Origin: Dialister sp. UBA734
Lineage (GTDB): Bacteria > Bacillota > Negativicutes > Veillonellales > Dialisteraceae
Direction: 5' to 3'
Length of the DNA stretch: 19,935 bases
Assembly: GCA_002297935.1 (NCBI GenBank)
Contig: DBLC01000157.1
Coordinates: 10,142-30,076, forward strand
A program made the position numbers and the translations under genes. Of this stretch, positions 8,278 through 14,903 are shown in pieces; position 1 is the stretch's first letter; the number at the start of each line of letters is the position of its first letter. The notes below the pieces were generated by a model. It made no database searches. It worked only from the letters and a program-made list of their open reading frames with translations, and was not told the origin of the DNA.

Positions 8278-8736
8278 ATGAATACTCGCTGGAGACAGAA
8301 GAAGAAAATGACCGGATATACATTTTCCAAACTCCAGATATGGAATGCATCGGATACCATGGTGTCATTTATCCTGCCGCTGCTCAAAGAGTTCAAGAAA
8401 ATGAATCGCCATGGGTATCCTGATCGGGATGAATCCACTGATACACCGGAAAAGTGGGAAGCTATTCTTGACCGTATGATTTATTCCTTTGATCAGATTC
8501 ATAGGGAATACCCGGATTCACCAAGAAATCTGGCTAATGAGCGAATGCTAAAGGATCATCCCGATGTTTATGATTACACACTAGAAAAAGAAACCCGGAC
8601 CATGCACTACTTGCACCAGGATTGGTTCAAAGAGTATTTCACAAAAGCGGTCAAAGAAGAAGAGTTGGCTTATAGAAAACAGGTGGAAGAAGGACTCATA
8701 CTCTTTGGTAGGTATTTGCAGGATCTTTGGGACTGA
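8278..8736 (+). CDS. Phage-type conserved hypothetical protein
   Basis: A 152-residue acidic, helical protein. From memory its layout matches a family of hypothetical proteins in phages and prophages: a start of the type YTFSKLQIWNASDTMVSFIL, then HGYPD, then KWEAILDRMIYSFDQI (59-74), and a closing EEGLILFGRYLQDLWD. No biochemical role is known to me. AAGGAGGG lies just before the ATG. It starts 12 bases after the macro-domain gene and is the last gene of the operon, with a terminator 6 bases past its stop. The family link suggests this operon was acquired from a phage or phage-like element. Confidence 0.65.
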   Translation: MNTRWRQKKKMTGYTFSKLQIWNASDTMVSFILPLLKEFKKMNRHGYPDRDESTDTPEKWEAILDRMIYSFDQIHREYPDSPRNLANERMLKDHPDVYDYTLEKETRTMHYLHQDWFKEYFTKAVKEEELAYRKQVEEGLILFGRYLQDLWD

Positions 8737-8742
8737 TAGCCC

Positions 8743-8768
8743 AAAAGGACGCGTATGGCGTCCTTTTT
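8743..8768. terminator. Bidirectional terminator between convergent genes
   Basis: AAAAGGACGC (8743-8752) and GCGTCCTTTT (8758-8767) form a perfect 10-pair stem with a 5-base loop and T-runs on both strands. It serves the plus operon ending at 8736. It also abuts the end of the in-frame minus-strand extension at 8767. Confidence 0.85.
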
Positions 8769-8928
8769 AGATGGTGCTGGCAAAGGTATCTCGAATGATT
8801 TTTTGCATGGAACGGTTATCTTTTATTCCTATCTTTGGCTTGACCGTAACCGTATAGATCTGTCCTTCTATCATGTAACCAGCATTGGTAAAGTGAAAGG
8901 TAAAGCTCTCGAATAGGCTGGGGATAGA
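8767..8928 (-). other. In-frame coding-like extension beyond the amber stop of the gene at 8929-9375
   Basis: Directly after the TAG of the upstream minus gene, the same frame stays open for 53 codons to a TAA at 8769-8767. It encodes SIPSLFESFTFHFTNAGYMI and then a basic stretch with VTVKPKIGIKDNRSMQKIIR. No start codon with a ribosome site is visible inside. The end coincides with the terminator. This suggests the original gene had about 202 codons and acquired a nonsense mutation; stop readthrough or an assembly error are alternatives. Confidence 0.5.
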
Positions 8929-9375
8929 CTAGTCATTCAGTTTGGTATAGACCAGAACGGCAAACTCATCATCCTGCACCGGAAAGAGTTTTGCTAAGAG
9001 CCCTTCCTGGTGGAGGATTTCGTCCCATTGCAGTTCGCTCATATATTTGCCATAGGCAGTGCCCTTCTTGTAGGCAAAAAGATAGACTTTATTTTGATCA
9101 GCTCTCCATTGTGCGGCATAGGAAAGGTTGGTAAGGCCGGCCAGTAAAAGGCCGAAATCTCGACCGGGCTGTCCTTCTGGGCTTTCCATAATCTTTCTAT
9201 TGGCGCTGAATAATACGAAAGGTGTTTCCTCTTTATTCAGGGCATCCCAGAGTTCTTGCCAGGTATAGGTATTCTTTTCTTCCTCGTGGGATAAGAATTT
9301 GGGTTTGAAATAGTCATCCATAAGGAAAGAAAAGGCATCATTCCCTGCAAATAGGGTATAAGGAACTTCTTTCAT
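8929..9375 (-). CDS. Hypothetical protein, 148 residues, probably truncated by an amber codon
   Basis: A soluble, aromatic-rich protein I do not recognise (FKPKFLSHEEE, YTWQELWDALNKEE, FVLFSANRKIMES, VYLFAYKKGTAYGKYMSEL). The ATG overlaps the stop of the upstream small membrane-protein gene as TAATG, so the two are translationally coupled. The frame ends at TAG (8931-8929) but continues open for 53 codons after it, so this protein may be a shortened version. Transcription would come from the promoter at 9764-9735, through the attenuator at 9632-9609. Confidence 0.65.
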   Translation of the reverse strand: MKEVPYTLFAGNDAFSFLMDDYFKPKFLSHEEEKNTYTWQELWDALNKEETPFVLFSANRKIMESPEGQPGRDFGLLLAGLTNLSYAAQWRADQNKVYLFAYKKGTAYGKYMSELQWDEILHQEGLLAKLFPVQDDEFAVLVYTKLND

Positions 9376-9584
9376 TATGGATTCTCCTTTGGTTGTTCTT
9401 CTTTTTGATTGGTCTGCAGCAGCTTGGCATTCTGCTTTTCAATCCGCTTCAAGGTCTTATTCATTTCACCAAGTTCTCTATTGATCTTGGGAAAGTAGTA
9501 GTTGACCAGGAGTCTTACGAAAAACGAAAAGCCGAAGTAACAAAAAACAACACCAGCAGCAAGGCCAATATACATTTTATCCAT
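9375..9584 (-). CDS. Small single-pass membrane protein with coiled-coil tail
   Basis: A 69-residue protein. Residues about 4-31 are hydrophobic and form one transmembrane segment (GLAAGVVFCYFGFSFFVRLL). Residues 33-60 are a charged, heptad-like helix (INRELGEMNKTLKRIEKQ), and a hydrophilic tail follows. It resembles the small TM-plus-coiled-coil proteins common in phages and islands, but the role is unknown. I chose ATG 9584 because TCAAAGGAGA gives a clear ribosome site at the right distance. A longer open frame runs upstream, but it crosses the attenuator hairpin and has no ribosome site. The stop overlaps the next start (TAATG). Confidence 0.7.
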   Translation of the reverse strand: MDKMYIGLAAGVVFCYFGFSFFVRLLVNYYFPKINRELGEMNKTLKRIEKQNAKLLQTNQKEEQPKENP

Positions 9585-9608
9585 TTCAATTCTCCTTTGA
9601 TTTGCAAT

Positions 9609-9632
9609 AAAAAAGCAACCGTTAGGGTTGCT
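9609..9632 (-). terminator. Attenuator-like terminator in the leader of the 9584-8929 operon
   Basis: On the minus strand AGCAACC and GGTTGCT (9632-9626 and 9620-9614) form a 7-pair stem with a 5-base loop, followed by TTTTTT. Only about 20 bases separate it from the ribosome site of the gene starting at 9584, so the promoter must lie upstream of it. It therefore sits inside the leader. Two more palindromes precede it in the same transcript: CACATGAATTTCATGTG (9689-9673) and TACATGAAATCATGTA (9656-9641). Confidence 0.65.
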
Positions 9633-9734
9633 GCCAAGGGTACATGATTTCATGTAAGCCAGGATAAAAACCCACACATGAAATTCATGTGAATCTTGCT
9701 TTTCTTGCAAGTCAAACGATTAGGACGGTACCTT

Positions 9735-9764
9735 ATTTTACACGGTAAAATGGAGGGATGTCAA
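9735..9764 (-). promoter_or_regulatory. Minus-strand promoter for the 9584-8929 operon
   Basis: On the minus strand a perfect TTGACA (9764-9759) and TAAAAT (9740-9735) are separated by 18 bases. Transcription would start near 9728, giving a leader of about 140 bases before the first start codon. Confidence 0.6.
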
Positions 9765-9777
9765 AGGATAGGGAAGG

Positions 9778-9870
9778 GTTCTAACAAAAAAGGACTAGCT
9801 CTTTTTTTGATAGCCCATTGTACCACGCCCCTTTGGGACGTGGTATGGTCATGGTATCAAAAACAAAGAA
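9778..9870 (+). promoter_or_regulatory. Shared structured leader element, copy 1
   Basis: It begins GTTCTAAC, then an A-rich spacer, CTAGCTC, a T-run and GAT. The inner hairpin is ACCACG with CGTGGT (11 bases between), and the outer stem is CCAT with ATGG and GAT-ATC with T-run and A-run pairing. It ends near ACAAAGAA. Unlike the other copies, no ribosome site follows before the next ATG at 9879. It is about 55-60 bases of nearly continuous hairpin, immediately 5' of a small ORF. Confidence 0.8.
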
Positions 9871-9878
9871 TTACTTCT

Positions 9879-10163
9879 ATGAAAGATTTGATGGTAATGA
9901 ATAGAATTGTATTAACAGAAGAAGGAAAAACAATTGTCAAAGCATACCTTGCTGAGTTGAAAGCAAAACGCAAAGAAATTCTAGATGCCCATAAAGATAC
10001 TGCTGATGTAAATCTCCCAACCGAAGAAGATATCTTAGCTGATATCGAGTATTACGTCGATGAAGATGGCGATTATGTTAATAATTGGGGTGTTATAGAC
10101 AATTACAGTGGGGATTATCCTTTATCCTTACATGAAGGCAAGGACTTTGTAATTCAAGAATAG
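9879..10163 (+). CDS. Small acidic hypothetical protein downstream of leader copy 1
   Basis: A protein of about 94 residues whose core runs from MNRIVLTEEGKTIVKAYL through a helical KAKRKEILDAHKD stretch to an acidic, aromatic end (EYYVDEDGDY, then SGDYPLSLHEGKDF). I do not recognise the family. The open frame extends back to 9696, but that part is the leader hairpin, so I place the start at ATG 9879; ATG 9897 is an alternative. Neither has a good ribosome site. Compared with copy 5, the sequence between the hairpin and the ATG lacks the GAGGAGGAGC segment, so translation may be weak. No terminator is obvious before the next promoter. Confidence 0.55.
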   Translation: MKDLMVMNRIVLTEEGKTIVKAYLAELKAKRKEILDAHKDTADVNLPTEEDILADIEYYVDEDGDYVNNWGVIDNYSGDYPLSLHEGKDFVIQE

Positions 10164-10179
10164 TTGGAATGAAAAGTAG

Positions 10180-10227
10180 ATGCTTTATTATTACTTTTAT
10201 ATGCTATAATGATAACAAATAAAGCAT
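10180..10227 (+). promoter_or_regulatory. Promoter of the AAA-ATPase gene inside an inverted repeat
   Basis: An extended -10 (TGCTATAAT, hexamer 10205-10210) lies about 44 bases before the start codon at 10254. A perfect 10-base inverted repeat, ATGCTTTATT (10180-10189) and AATAAAGCAT (10218-10227), brackets it. The left arm covers the -35 region and the right arm covers the likely start site. This is the layout of a repressor operator, or of a transcript that starts inside a palindrome. Confidence 0.6.
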
Positions 10228-10253
10228 TTTCTTTTAGAAAGGAGGTCTTATCT

Positions 10254-11921
10254 ATGAATACAGCTATGCCAATTGGTGTAGATGATTTTAAAGAAGTTCG
10301 TGAGAAATATTATTTTGTAGATAAAACGGACTTCATTCGGCAATTGATCGATAAACATAGTAAAGTAACATTAATTACCCGGCCTCGCCGTTTTGGTAAA
10401 ACCTTGACTATGAGCATGCTGGAATATTTCTTTTCTATCGATAAGAAAGAAATAAGCCAATCTCTTTTTTCCGGCTTATCTATCGAAAAGATGGGACAGC
10501 CTTATATGCAATATCTAGGAACCAGACCGGTTATTTCCATTTCACTAAAAAATGTGCAAAGCGATACCTGGGAAAGTACGCTAAATTTGTTTGGGATTTT
10601 TCTGGCTGATTTATACGATAAATTCAGCTACCTACCTGAGAGTCCTTATATCAACGAGGCATCTAAAGAATACTTTTTCAAAATATGGCATGGGAAAGCC
10701 ACCAAGGAAGAAATGATGGTGGCTTTACTGCGACTTACCAAAATGCTACAGCTATATTATGGAAAACAAGTGATTGTTTTAATTGATGAATATGACGCTC
10801 CTGTACAAAAGGCATGGGAAAGTGGATTCTACGATGAGTGCATCGGTTTTATGCGTCAGTTTTTGGGAAGTGTACTTAAAACCAACGAAGCGTTGGATTT
10901 TGCGGTTTTGACTGGCGTTCTTAGAATTGCTAAGGAAAGCATCTTTAGTGGGCTGAACAATTTGGATGTCTGCTCCATTTTAAGGGATAAATACAGTGAA
11001 ATCTTTGGTTTTACTACGGCAGAAGTAATGACCCTAACAAAGGATTTAAACATTACATCTTCCTTGCCAGAAATAAAAAAATGGTATGATGGCTATCGCT
11101 TTGGAAATAGTGAAATCTATAATCCTCTTTCTGTGGTCAGCTACGTAGATAATCACTGTAATCCCCAACCTTATTGGATGAATACCTCTAACAATGCTAT
11201 TCTTCGCAACCTGTTATCTCATGCAGATTATTTGCGAATCAAAGCTTTACACGGTCTTTTACAAGATACTCCTATTTCGGTCAGTCTGAATGAAGGTGTC
11301 AATTATAATCAAATAGAAACAGATCAAAGTGTCCTGTACACAATGCTTCTTACTACTGGGTATCTGACAGTTCTGCAGGATATCCCAACAAGTTACGACA
11401 GATATTTACTTCGAATCCCTAATGAAGAAATAAAGCGTGTGTATAGTGCGGAAATCTTAAATAGTATTGCACCAGGGATTAGTCGAGATACTTTCGATAA
11501 TTTATTTGATTTTCTCTTTACAGGACATAGTGAAGATTTTGCCTATTTGTTGCAGAAGATTCTAGCTCGTTTTGTCAGCACCTATGATACAGCCAACAAG
11601 GAAAGCTTTTATCACGGATTCATGCTTGGAATGGCAGCTCTATTCTTAGGAAAAGAGTATATAACCGAATCGAATCGAGAGAGTGGTTTTGGCCGTTTTG
11701 ATTTGGCTATTTTTCCCAAGGACAGCCAAAAAGCCGGTGTTATCATGGAGTTTAAAGCGGCTGACTCAGAAGATAAAATGAGAAGTAAAGCTTTAGATGC
11801 TATACGACAGATTGAAGAAAAACATTATGATGAAGAATTCCACAAACGTGGTATTACTTCTATTTGGAAATACGGTATTTCCTTTTACGGAAAGAAAATC
11901 TGCGTAGAATCAACAGAATGA
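10254..11921 (+). CDS. AAA-ATPase-like protein with C-terminal PD-(D/E)XK nuclease domain
   Basis: A 555-residue protein of the common AAA-ATPase_like plus PDDEXK_9-type fusion family, often present in many copies in gut and oral anaerobes. The N-terminal signature is PIGVDDFKEVREKYYFVDKT (6-25). Walker A is RPRRFGKT (43-50) and Walker B is VIVLIDEYDAP (173-183). The middle has the family motif KKWYDGYRFG and then YNPLSVV. The nuclease-like end has D483 (GRFDLAI) and E499-F-K501 (VIMEFKA), matching D...ExK. Its role is unsettled; defence or transposon-related functions have been proposed for relatives. The start at ATG 10254 is set by GAAAGGAGG at 10237-10245; the open frame extends 15 codons further up through the promoter. 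It is monocistronic with its own terminator. Confidence 0.88.
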   Translation: MNTAMPIGVDDFKEVREKYYFVDKTDFIRQLIDKHSKVTLITRPRRFGKTLTMSMLEYFFSIDKKEISQSLFSGLSIEKMGQPYMQYLGTRPVISISLKNVQSDTWESTLNLFGIFLADLYDKFSYLPESPYINEASKEYFFKIWHGKATKEEMMVALLRLTKMLQLYYGKQVIVLIDEYDAPVQKAWESGFYDECIGFMRQFLGSVLKTNEALDFAVLTGVLRIAKESIFSGLNNLDVCSILRDKYSEIFGFTTAEVMTLTKDLNITSSLPEIKKWYDGYRFGNSEIYNPLSVVSYVDNHCNPQPYWMNTSNNAILRNLLSHADYLRIKALHGLLQDTPISVSLNEGVNYNQIETDQSVLYTMLLTTGYLTVLQDIPTSYDRYLLRIPNEEIKRVYSAEILNSIAPGISRDTFDNLFDFLFTGHSEDFAYLLQKILARFVSTYDTANKESFYHGFMLGMAALFLGKEYITESNRESGFGRFDLAIFPKDSQKAGVIMEFKAADSEDKMRSKALDAIRQIEEKHYDEEFHKRGITSIWKYGISFYGKKICVESTE

Positions 11922-11934
11922 TTGGACCTTTTAA

Positions 11935-11962
11935 AACGGCTTGCAATTTGCAGGTCGTTTTT
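11935..11962 (+). terminator. Terminator of the AAA-ATPase gene
   Basis: AACGGCTTGC (11935-11944) pairs with GCAGGTCGTT (11950-11959) over 10 positions, including two G-U pairs. TTTTT follows. Confidence 0.8.
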
Positions 11963-11977
11963 ATCTTAGAGGAAGTC

Positions 11978-12069
11978 GTTCTATACAAATAAGAACTACC
12001 TCTTTTTTGATACCCTATTCTACCACGGCAAAGCCGTGGTGCTGCTATGGCATCAAAAAAATAAAGAAG
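11978..12069 (+). promoter_or_regulatory. Shared structured leader element, copy 2
   Basis: Parts in order: GTTCTA, A-rich spacer, CTACCTC, T-run, GAT, CTAT, ACCACG, a 7-base interval (GCAAAGC), CGTGGT, ATGG, ATC, A-run, AATAAAGAA. The inner stem gains two G-C/C-G pairs in the interval, leaving a 3-base loop. One outer pair is a T-G wobble. It begins 16 bases after the terminator of the AAA-ATPase gene and ends 9 bases before the ribosome site of the gene at 12093. Confidence 0.85.
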
Positions 12070-12092
12070 TTTATTCGAGAGGAGAGGTTCTT

Positions 12093-12503
12093 ATGCATAG
12101 CACCATTATTAGTTTCAACGATTCCCCTTTGACCCAAAAGGATACGAAGTATTCAGAAGATACGATTTATGAGATGATGTCCAAAGAACGGAAGCTGGAT
12201 GGGGTAAAGGAAATCACGGAAGCTTGTGACTTCCAGAATATCTTGACCTATTTCATCAAAAACGGGTATATCTATCAGAGACAGGTAGAAGTGAAGCCTG
12301 ATGGTATTGTGATTCATATGGATTATGATACTTTGATTGATGCCATGTACCAGGCCTGTGATGATTTGGGGGAATACTGGTTCATGAATGATGGCTATGA
12401 AATGGTCACCATGAAAGATTACTTCCGTATTCTCCTCCAGAATCATATGGGCGAAGATACTTTGGATATGAAGCTGGTACAGGCTTGGGATTATCACTAC
12501 TGA
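12093..12503 (+). CDS. Acidic hypothetical protein, first gene after leader copy 2
   Basis: A 136-residue acidic cytosolic protein that I do not recognise. It has helical segments at about 22-45 (SEDTIYEMMSKERKLDGVKE) and 80-105, and an aromatic C-terminus (MKLVQAWDYHY). No catalytic motif is visible. GAGAGGAGAG at 12077-12086 places the start at ATG 12093; the open frame extends back into the leader hairpin. It shares a transcript with the gene at 12517. Confidence 0.7.
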   Translation: MHSTIISFNDSPLTQKDTKYSEDTIYEMMSKERKLDGVKEITEACDFQNILTYFIKNGYIYQRQVEVKPDGIVIHMDYDTLIDAMYQACDDLGEYWFMNDGYEMVTMKDYFRILLQNHMGEDTLDMKLVQAWDYHY

Positions 12504-12516
12504 AAGGATGATTACA

Positions 12517-12867
12517 TTGGAACGTTTCAATGATTTTAACAACACCATGTGGCACATTTTCCCTCATGCATTGGATAAGATAGAGCGTGAACAAATCCGC
12601 ATTGCTGCTCGCTTTGGGCTAACCTATGATGATTTAGAGGTGGTAGAAGCCAAAGCCGTCATGCTTGCTGATGAAAAGGCCAAATATGAAACCAATCTGT
12701 TTTCCAATTTGACCGGCTTTATTGGTGACTGCAAAATGAAAGCCCTGGTCTTGGCAATCTGCGAAGAAAAGCATCTAAATCTGGCAGACTTTACGATTTC
12801 TATCACTTGTGATAACGACATCGAGGGAGGAAAGGTACAGGTATTTTATAAGGGGAAAAAGGTATAA
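12517..12867 (+). CDS. Hypothetical protein, second gene after leader copy 2
   Basis: A protein of about 116 residues with an alpha-helical N-terminal two thirds (LDKIEREQIRIAARFGLTYD, then DEKAKYETNLFSNLTGFIGD) and a short beta-like end (DFTISITCDND and GGKVQVFYKGKKV). The family is unknown. GAAAGG at 12502-12507 is 9 bases from the TTG at 12517; ATG 12508 is in the same frame but only one base from that site, so the TTG is preferred. It lies 13 bases after the previous stop, and a strong terminator follows. Confidence 0.65.
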   Translation: MERFNDFNNTMWHIFPHALDKIEREQIRIAARFGLTYDDLEVVEAKAVMLADEKAKYETNLFSNLTGFIGDCKMKALVLAICEEKHLNLADFTISITCDNDIEGGKVQVFYKGKKV

Positions 12868-12914
12868 TAAATCATGGGAAAGAAATACATATATTGAATA
12901 GAAATGCCAACTGT

Positions 12915-12941
12915 GCTGCGAGAGTTTTCTCGCAGCTTTTT
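12915..12941 (+). terminator. Terminator of the copy-2 operon
   Basis: GCTGCGAGA (12915-12923) and TCTCGCAGC (12928-12936) form a perfect 9-pair stem with a 4-base loop, followed by TTTTT. Confidence 0.9.
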
Positions 12942-12955
12942 ATTTGGGAAATACC

Positions 12956-13049
12956 GTTCTAATCAAGCTAAGATCTAGCTCTTTTTTGATACTCCATCTT
13001 ACCACGGCCTTTGGGCCGTGGTGCTGTAAAAGCATCAAAAAATAAAGAA
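12956..13049 (+). promoter_or_regulatory. Shared structured leader element, copy 3
   Basis: GTTCTA, spacer, CTAGCTC, T-run, GAT, TCCAT, ACCACG, a 10-base interval (GCCTTTGGGC) that adds three pairs, CGTGGT, then GCATC and an A-run with AATAAAGAA. The right half of the outer stem is degraded (TAAAAGC instead of TATGGC), so the CCAT-ATGG pairing is lost here. The inner hairpin and the T-run/A-run closure remain. It starts 15 bases after the preceding terminator. Confidence 0.82.
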
Positions 13050-13068
13050 AGATTGTTGGGAGGAAAGG

Positions 13069-13737
13069 ATGGTACCTGCTATGAGCTATCGTGTGTATGT
13101 TGGTGCAAAAGACAATATGGGAAATAAAGTGTATTTGAAGAAAGAAGATGGGACGACTACTTTTGAATCTGATGAATTGTATTGTTTTCTTCGGGAAAAT
13201 CTGTCAATTCTTCCAAAGAAAGTGAGAGAAAACCATTGGCATCTGACCGTGGAAGAAGAGGGAAAGCCTGTATCGGATGAAGATTTCGGTTACTACCTTT
13301 CTATGTACAACATTACAGAAGAGGAACTGGAAGAAGAACGGGTAAAGCGATTGAAACGGCTCCATTTGGAAGAAACAGCACTGAAAGACGCTATCAAGAA
13401 TAAAACCATGTGGATTTCCGAAAACATGGGGCTGCCATGGAATGTGAACTACTTCCTTCCAGGATATACCTATGAAAAGGAAGTCAGACGGGCTATGAAA
13501 AAGGTGTCTATTTGCGGAGCGATTCCTTATTTCGCCATCGTTGACCATCTTAGAGATGGCGGTATCTGGGTATCTGTCCTGTACATTTCTCTTCATAAGA
13601 GTGAATGGCCGTATGAAAGAGCAGATAATAACGGATATATTGATTCCGGGGTCTATAACAGTGCTTTTGATGGAGTGGATTTTGGCACGATTCAGATTCG
13701 GTGCGGTTTGGGCGGTAGCGTAAAACGGGTGGCATAA
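13069..13737 (+). CDS. Hypothetical protein, first gene after leader copy 3
   Basis: A 222-residue soluble protein of unknown family. The first 65 residues are beta-rich (YRVYVGAKDNMGNKVYLKKE). A charged coiled-coil-like helix lies at about 88-115 (EEELEEERVKRLKRLHLEE). Aromatic text follows (MWISENMGLPWNVNYFLPGY), then a beta-rich end (GGIWVSVLYISLH, then GTIQIRCGLGG). GGGAGGAAAGG directly precedes ATG 13069; ATG 13081 is a less likely start. It probably shares a transcript with the gene at 13811. Confidence 0.7.
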   Translation: MVPAMSYRVYVGAKDNMGNKVYLKKEDGTTTFESDELYCFLRENLSILPKKVRENHWHLTVEEEGKPVSDEDFGYYLSMYNITEEELEEERVKRLKRLHLEETALKDAIKNKTMWISENMGLPWNVNYFLPGYTYEKEVRRAMKKVSICGAIPYFAIVDHLRDGGIWVSVLYISLHKSEWPYERADNNGYIDSGVYNSAFDGVDFGTIQIRCGLGGSVKRVA

Positions 13738-13748
13738 CTTTGGAGATA

Positions 13749-13795
13749 GCGTTTTAGAAGACTTTTAAAGTTTTTAGAAGTCTTCTAAAAACTGC
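13749..13795. repeat. Intergenic palindrome sharing arms with the one at 14917
   Basis: GCGTTTTAGAAGACTT (13749-13764) faces AAGTCTTCTAAAAACTGC (13778-13795), giving a long stem. Inside it, 13769-13793 is itself a perfect odd-length palindrome, so two foldings compete. No T-run follows on either strand, so it is not a standard terminator. It lies between two genes of one presumed operon and may be an RNA processing or regulatory site. Confidence 0.6.
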
Positions 13796-13810
13796 TATAT
13801 AAGGAGAAAA

Positions 13811-14227
13811 ATGAAAACAAAAGAAATAGATATTGTCAATGGAAAGCACATTTACCTAGTGGATAAAGGGCATGAAGTGGAATGGGTGGTAACCGATTGG
13901 GCTTGTGATGAAAATTTGAACCGTTATGAGCAGGCAAATGGAAGGACGTTCCATACCTTAGTAGAAGCAGTGGAATATGCAAAACAGACCAATGATTACT
14001 ACGCTCTAACAGTTCGACTGGATGTAGTCGGAGATGGGGAAGAAAGATGTTCCTTTTATGTATTCCATTCCTTTGATGAAGCTCTGGCTAAAGCCAAAGA
14101 GGTGATTTCCTATGAGGGACTGCCTCTAGGGCTGTATCATGAATTGGAAGAACATTGGGAAGCAGAATATGGGGACTTAGGATGCCTTCAGATTGAATCG
14201 TATGATTTGGGAGATAGACTGAGTTAA
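13811..14227 (+). CDS. Acidic hypothetical protein, paralogue of the gene at 17313
   Basis: A 138-residue acidic protein. It aligns along most of its length with the product of the gene at 17313: IDIVNG against IDYVNG, then FHTLVEAVEYA against FDTLYEAVQFC, FYVFHSFDEALAKAKE against CYVYDKLDDAIEKIKE, and IESYDLGDRLS against IEGYDFGDSIG. The family is unknown to me, and no catalytic motif is seen. AAGGAG at 13801-13806 precedes the ATG. It is the last gene after leader copy 3 and ends at a bidirectional terminator. Confidence 0.7.
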   Translation: MKTKEIDIVNGKHIYLVDKGHEVEWVVTDWACDENLNRYEQANGRTFHTLVEAVEYAKQTNDYYALTVRLDVVGDGEERCSFYVFHSFDEALAKAKEVISYEGLPLGLYHELEEHWEAEYGDLGCLQIESYDLGDRLS

Positions 14228-14290
14228 TCTGTAAAAAAGCCCAGGGGCAACACCAAAGGTTGGCCGACAGGTAGGGGAAATGGTCATATG

Positions 14291-14337
14291 AAAAAAAGGA
14301 TATGGCATTCTTTGTAGAATGTCACATCCTCTTTTTT
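14291..14337. terminator. Bidirectional terminator between convergent genes
   Basis: AGGATATGGCATTCT (14298-14312) pairs with AGAATGTCACATCCT (14317-14331) apart from one mismatch and one wobble. It has an A-run before and a T-run after, so it works on both strands. Its right end, CTCTTTTTTGAT (14329-14340 region), equals the left arm of the shared leader element by sequence, but no such hairpin follows. Confidence 0.8.
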
Positions 14338-14342
14338 GATGA

Positions 14343-14876
14343 CTAGTATCTTTCATTGGGCAGGAAGAATTGATGGTAATAACGGTAAAACAGATAATTT
14401 CCCACGTAGAAAGCAGGGGACATGAAAGTGATATCTTGCTGGGAGTAATTACTTTCCACCTGATTTAGCAGCTCCCCTTGTAGGTTATAGATATTTTCAT
14501 CCTGAATGGAACAGTACATACCGGTATTACTCTGTATCTGAGTGTTAAGTAGTTTTGCCTTATCTGCGGCCGAGATGTTGGGATAATTTTGAGAGATATA
14601 TTCCTTGATTCCGGCATAACTCCTCTCATAATTGTAACCAACCGCATAGGTGCTTTCTACAATGGAATTGGGATATACAGAGTATACTTCAGCTTTCAAT
14701 GTGTAATATGGGGGAGCATATCTGACTGATTCAATGGTATCTACGTCTACGAAGACTTCATGATTGGATACATCGATATACCGATCCGGATTGTTTTCAA
14801 TGTCTGAAAGAGAAATTGCACTGGATAAAATTGGGGTAAGAAGGAAAAGCGGAAAACAGAATAGGGAATAACGCAT
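14343..14876 (-). CDS. Secreted hypothetical protein with signal peptide
   Basis: A 177-residue protein with an N-terminal signal sequence (MRYSLFCFPLFLLTPILSSA, likely cleaved near residue 20), so it is exported. The mature part is rich in Y, N and S (VDVDTIESVRYAPPYYTLKA, AVGYNYERSY, YLFYRYYHQFFLP), typical of small secreted proteins of unknown function in Negativicutes. There is no lipobox. GGAGG lies 5 bases before the ATG on the minus strand, and TATAAT lies at 14909-14904. It is the only minus-strand gene in the 9879-19386 stretch. Confidence 0.72.
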   Translation of the reverse strand: MRYSLFCFPLFLLTPILSSAISLSDIENNPDRYIDVSNHEVFVDVDTIESVRYAPPYYTLKAEVYSVYPNSIVESTYAVGYNYERSYAGIKEYISQNYPNISAADKAKLLNTQIQSNTGMYCSIQDENIYNLQGELLNQVESNYSQQDITFMSPAFYVGNYLFYRYYHQFFLPNERY

Positions 14877-14903
14877 ATAGACCTCCGAAGTAATATTGTA
14901 TCC

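Noticed and set aside
9696..9878. N-terminal extension of the gene at 9879
   Set aside because: This part of the frame translates the shared leader hairpin and has no ribosome site.
14329..14340. A sixth copy of the shared leader (CTCTTTTTTGAT)
   Set aside because: Only 12 bases match, and they belong to a bidirectional terminator. The ACCACG/CGTGGT hairpin is absent.
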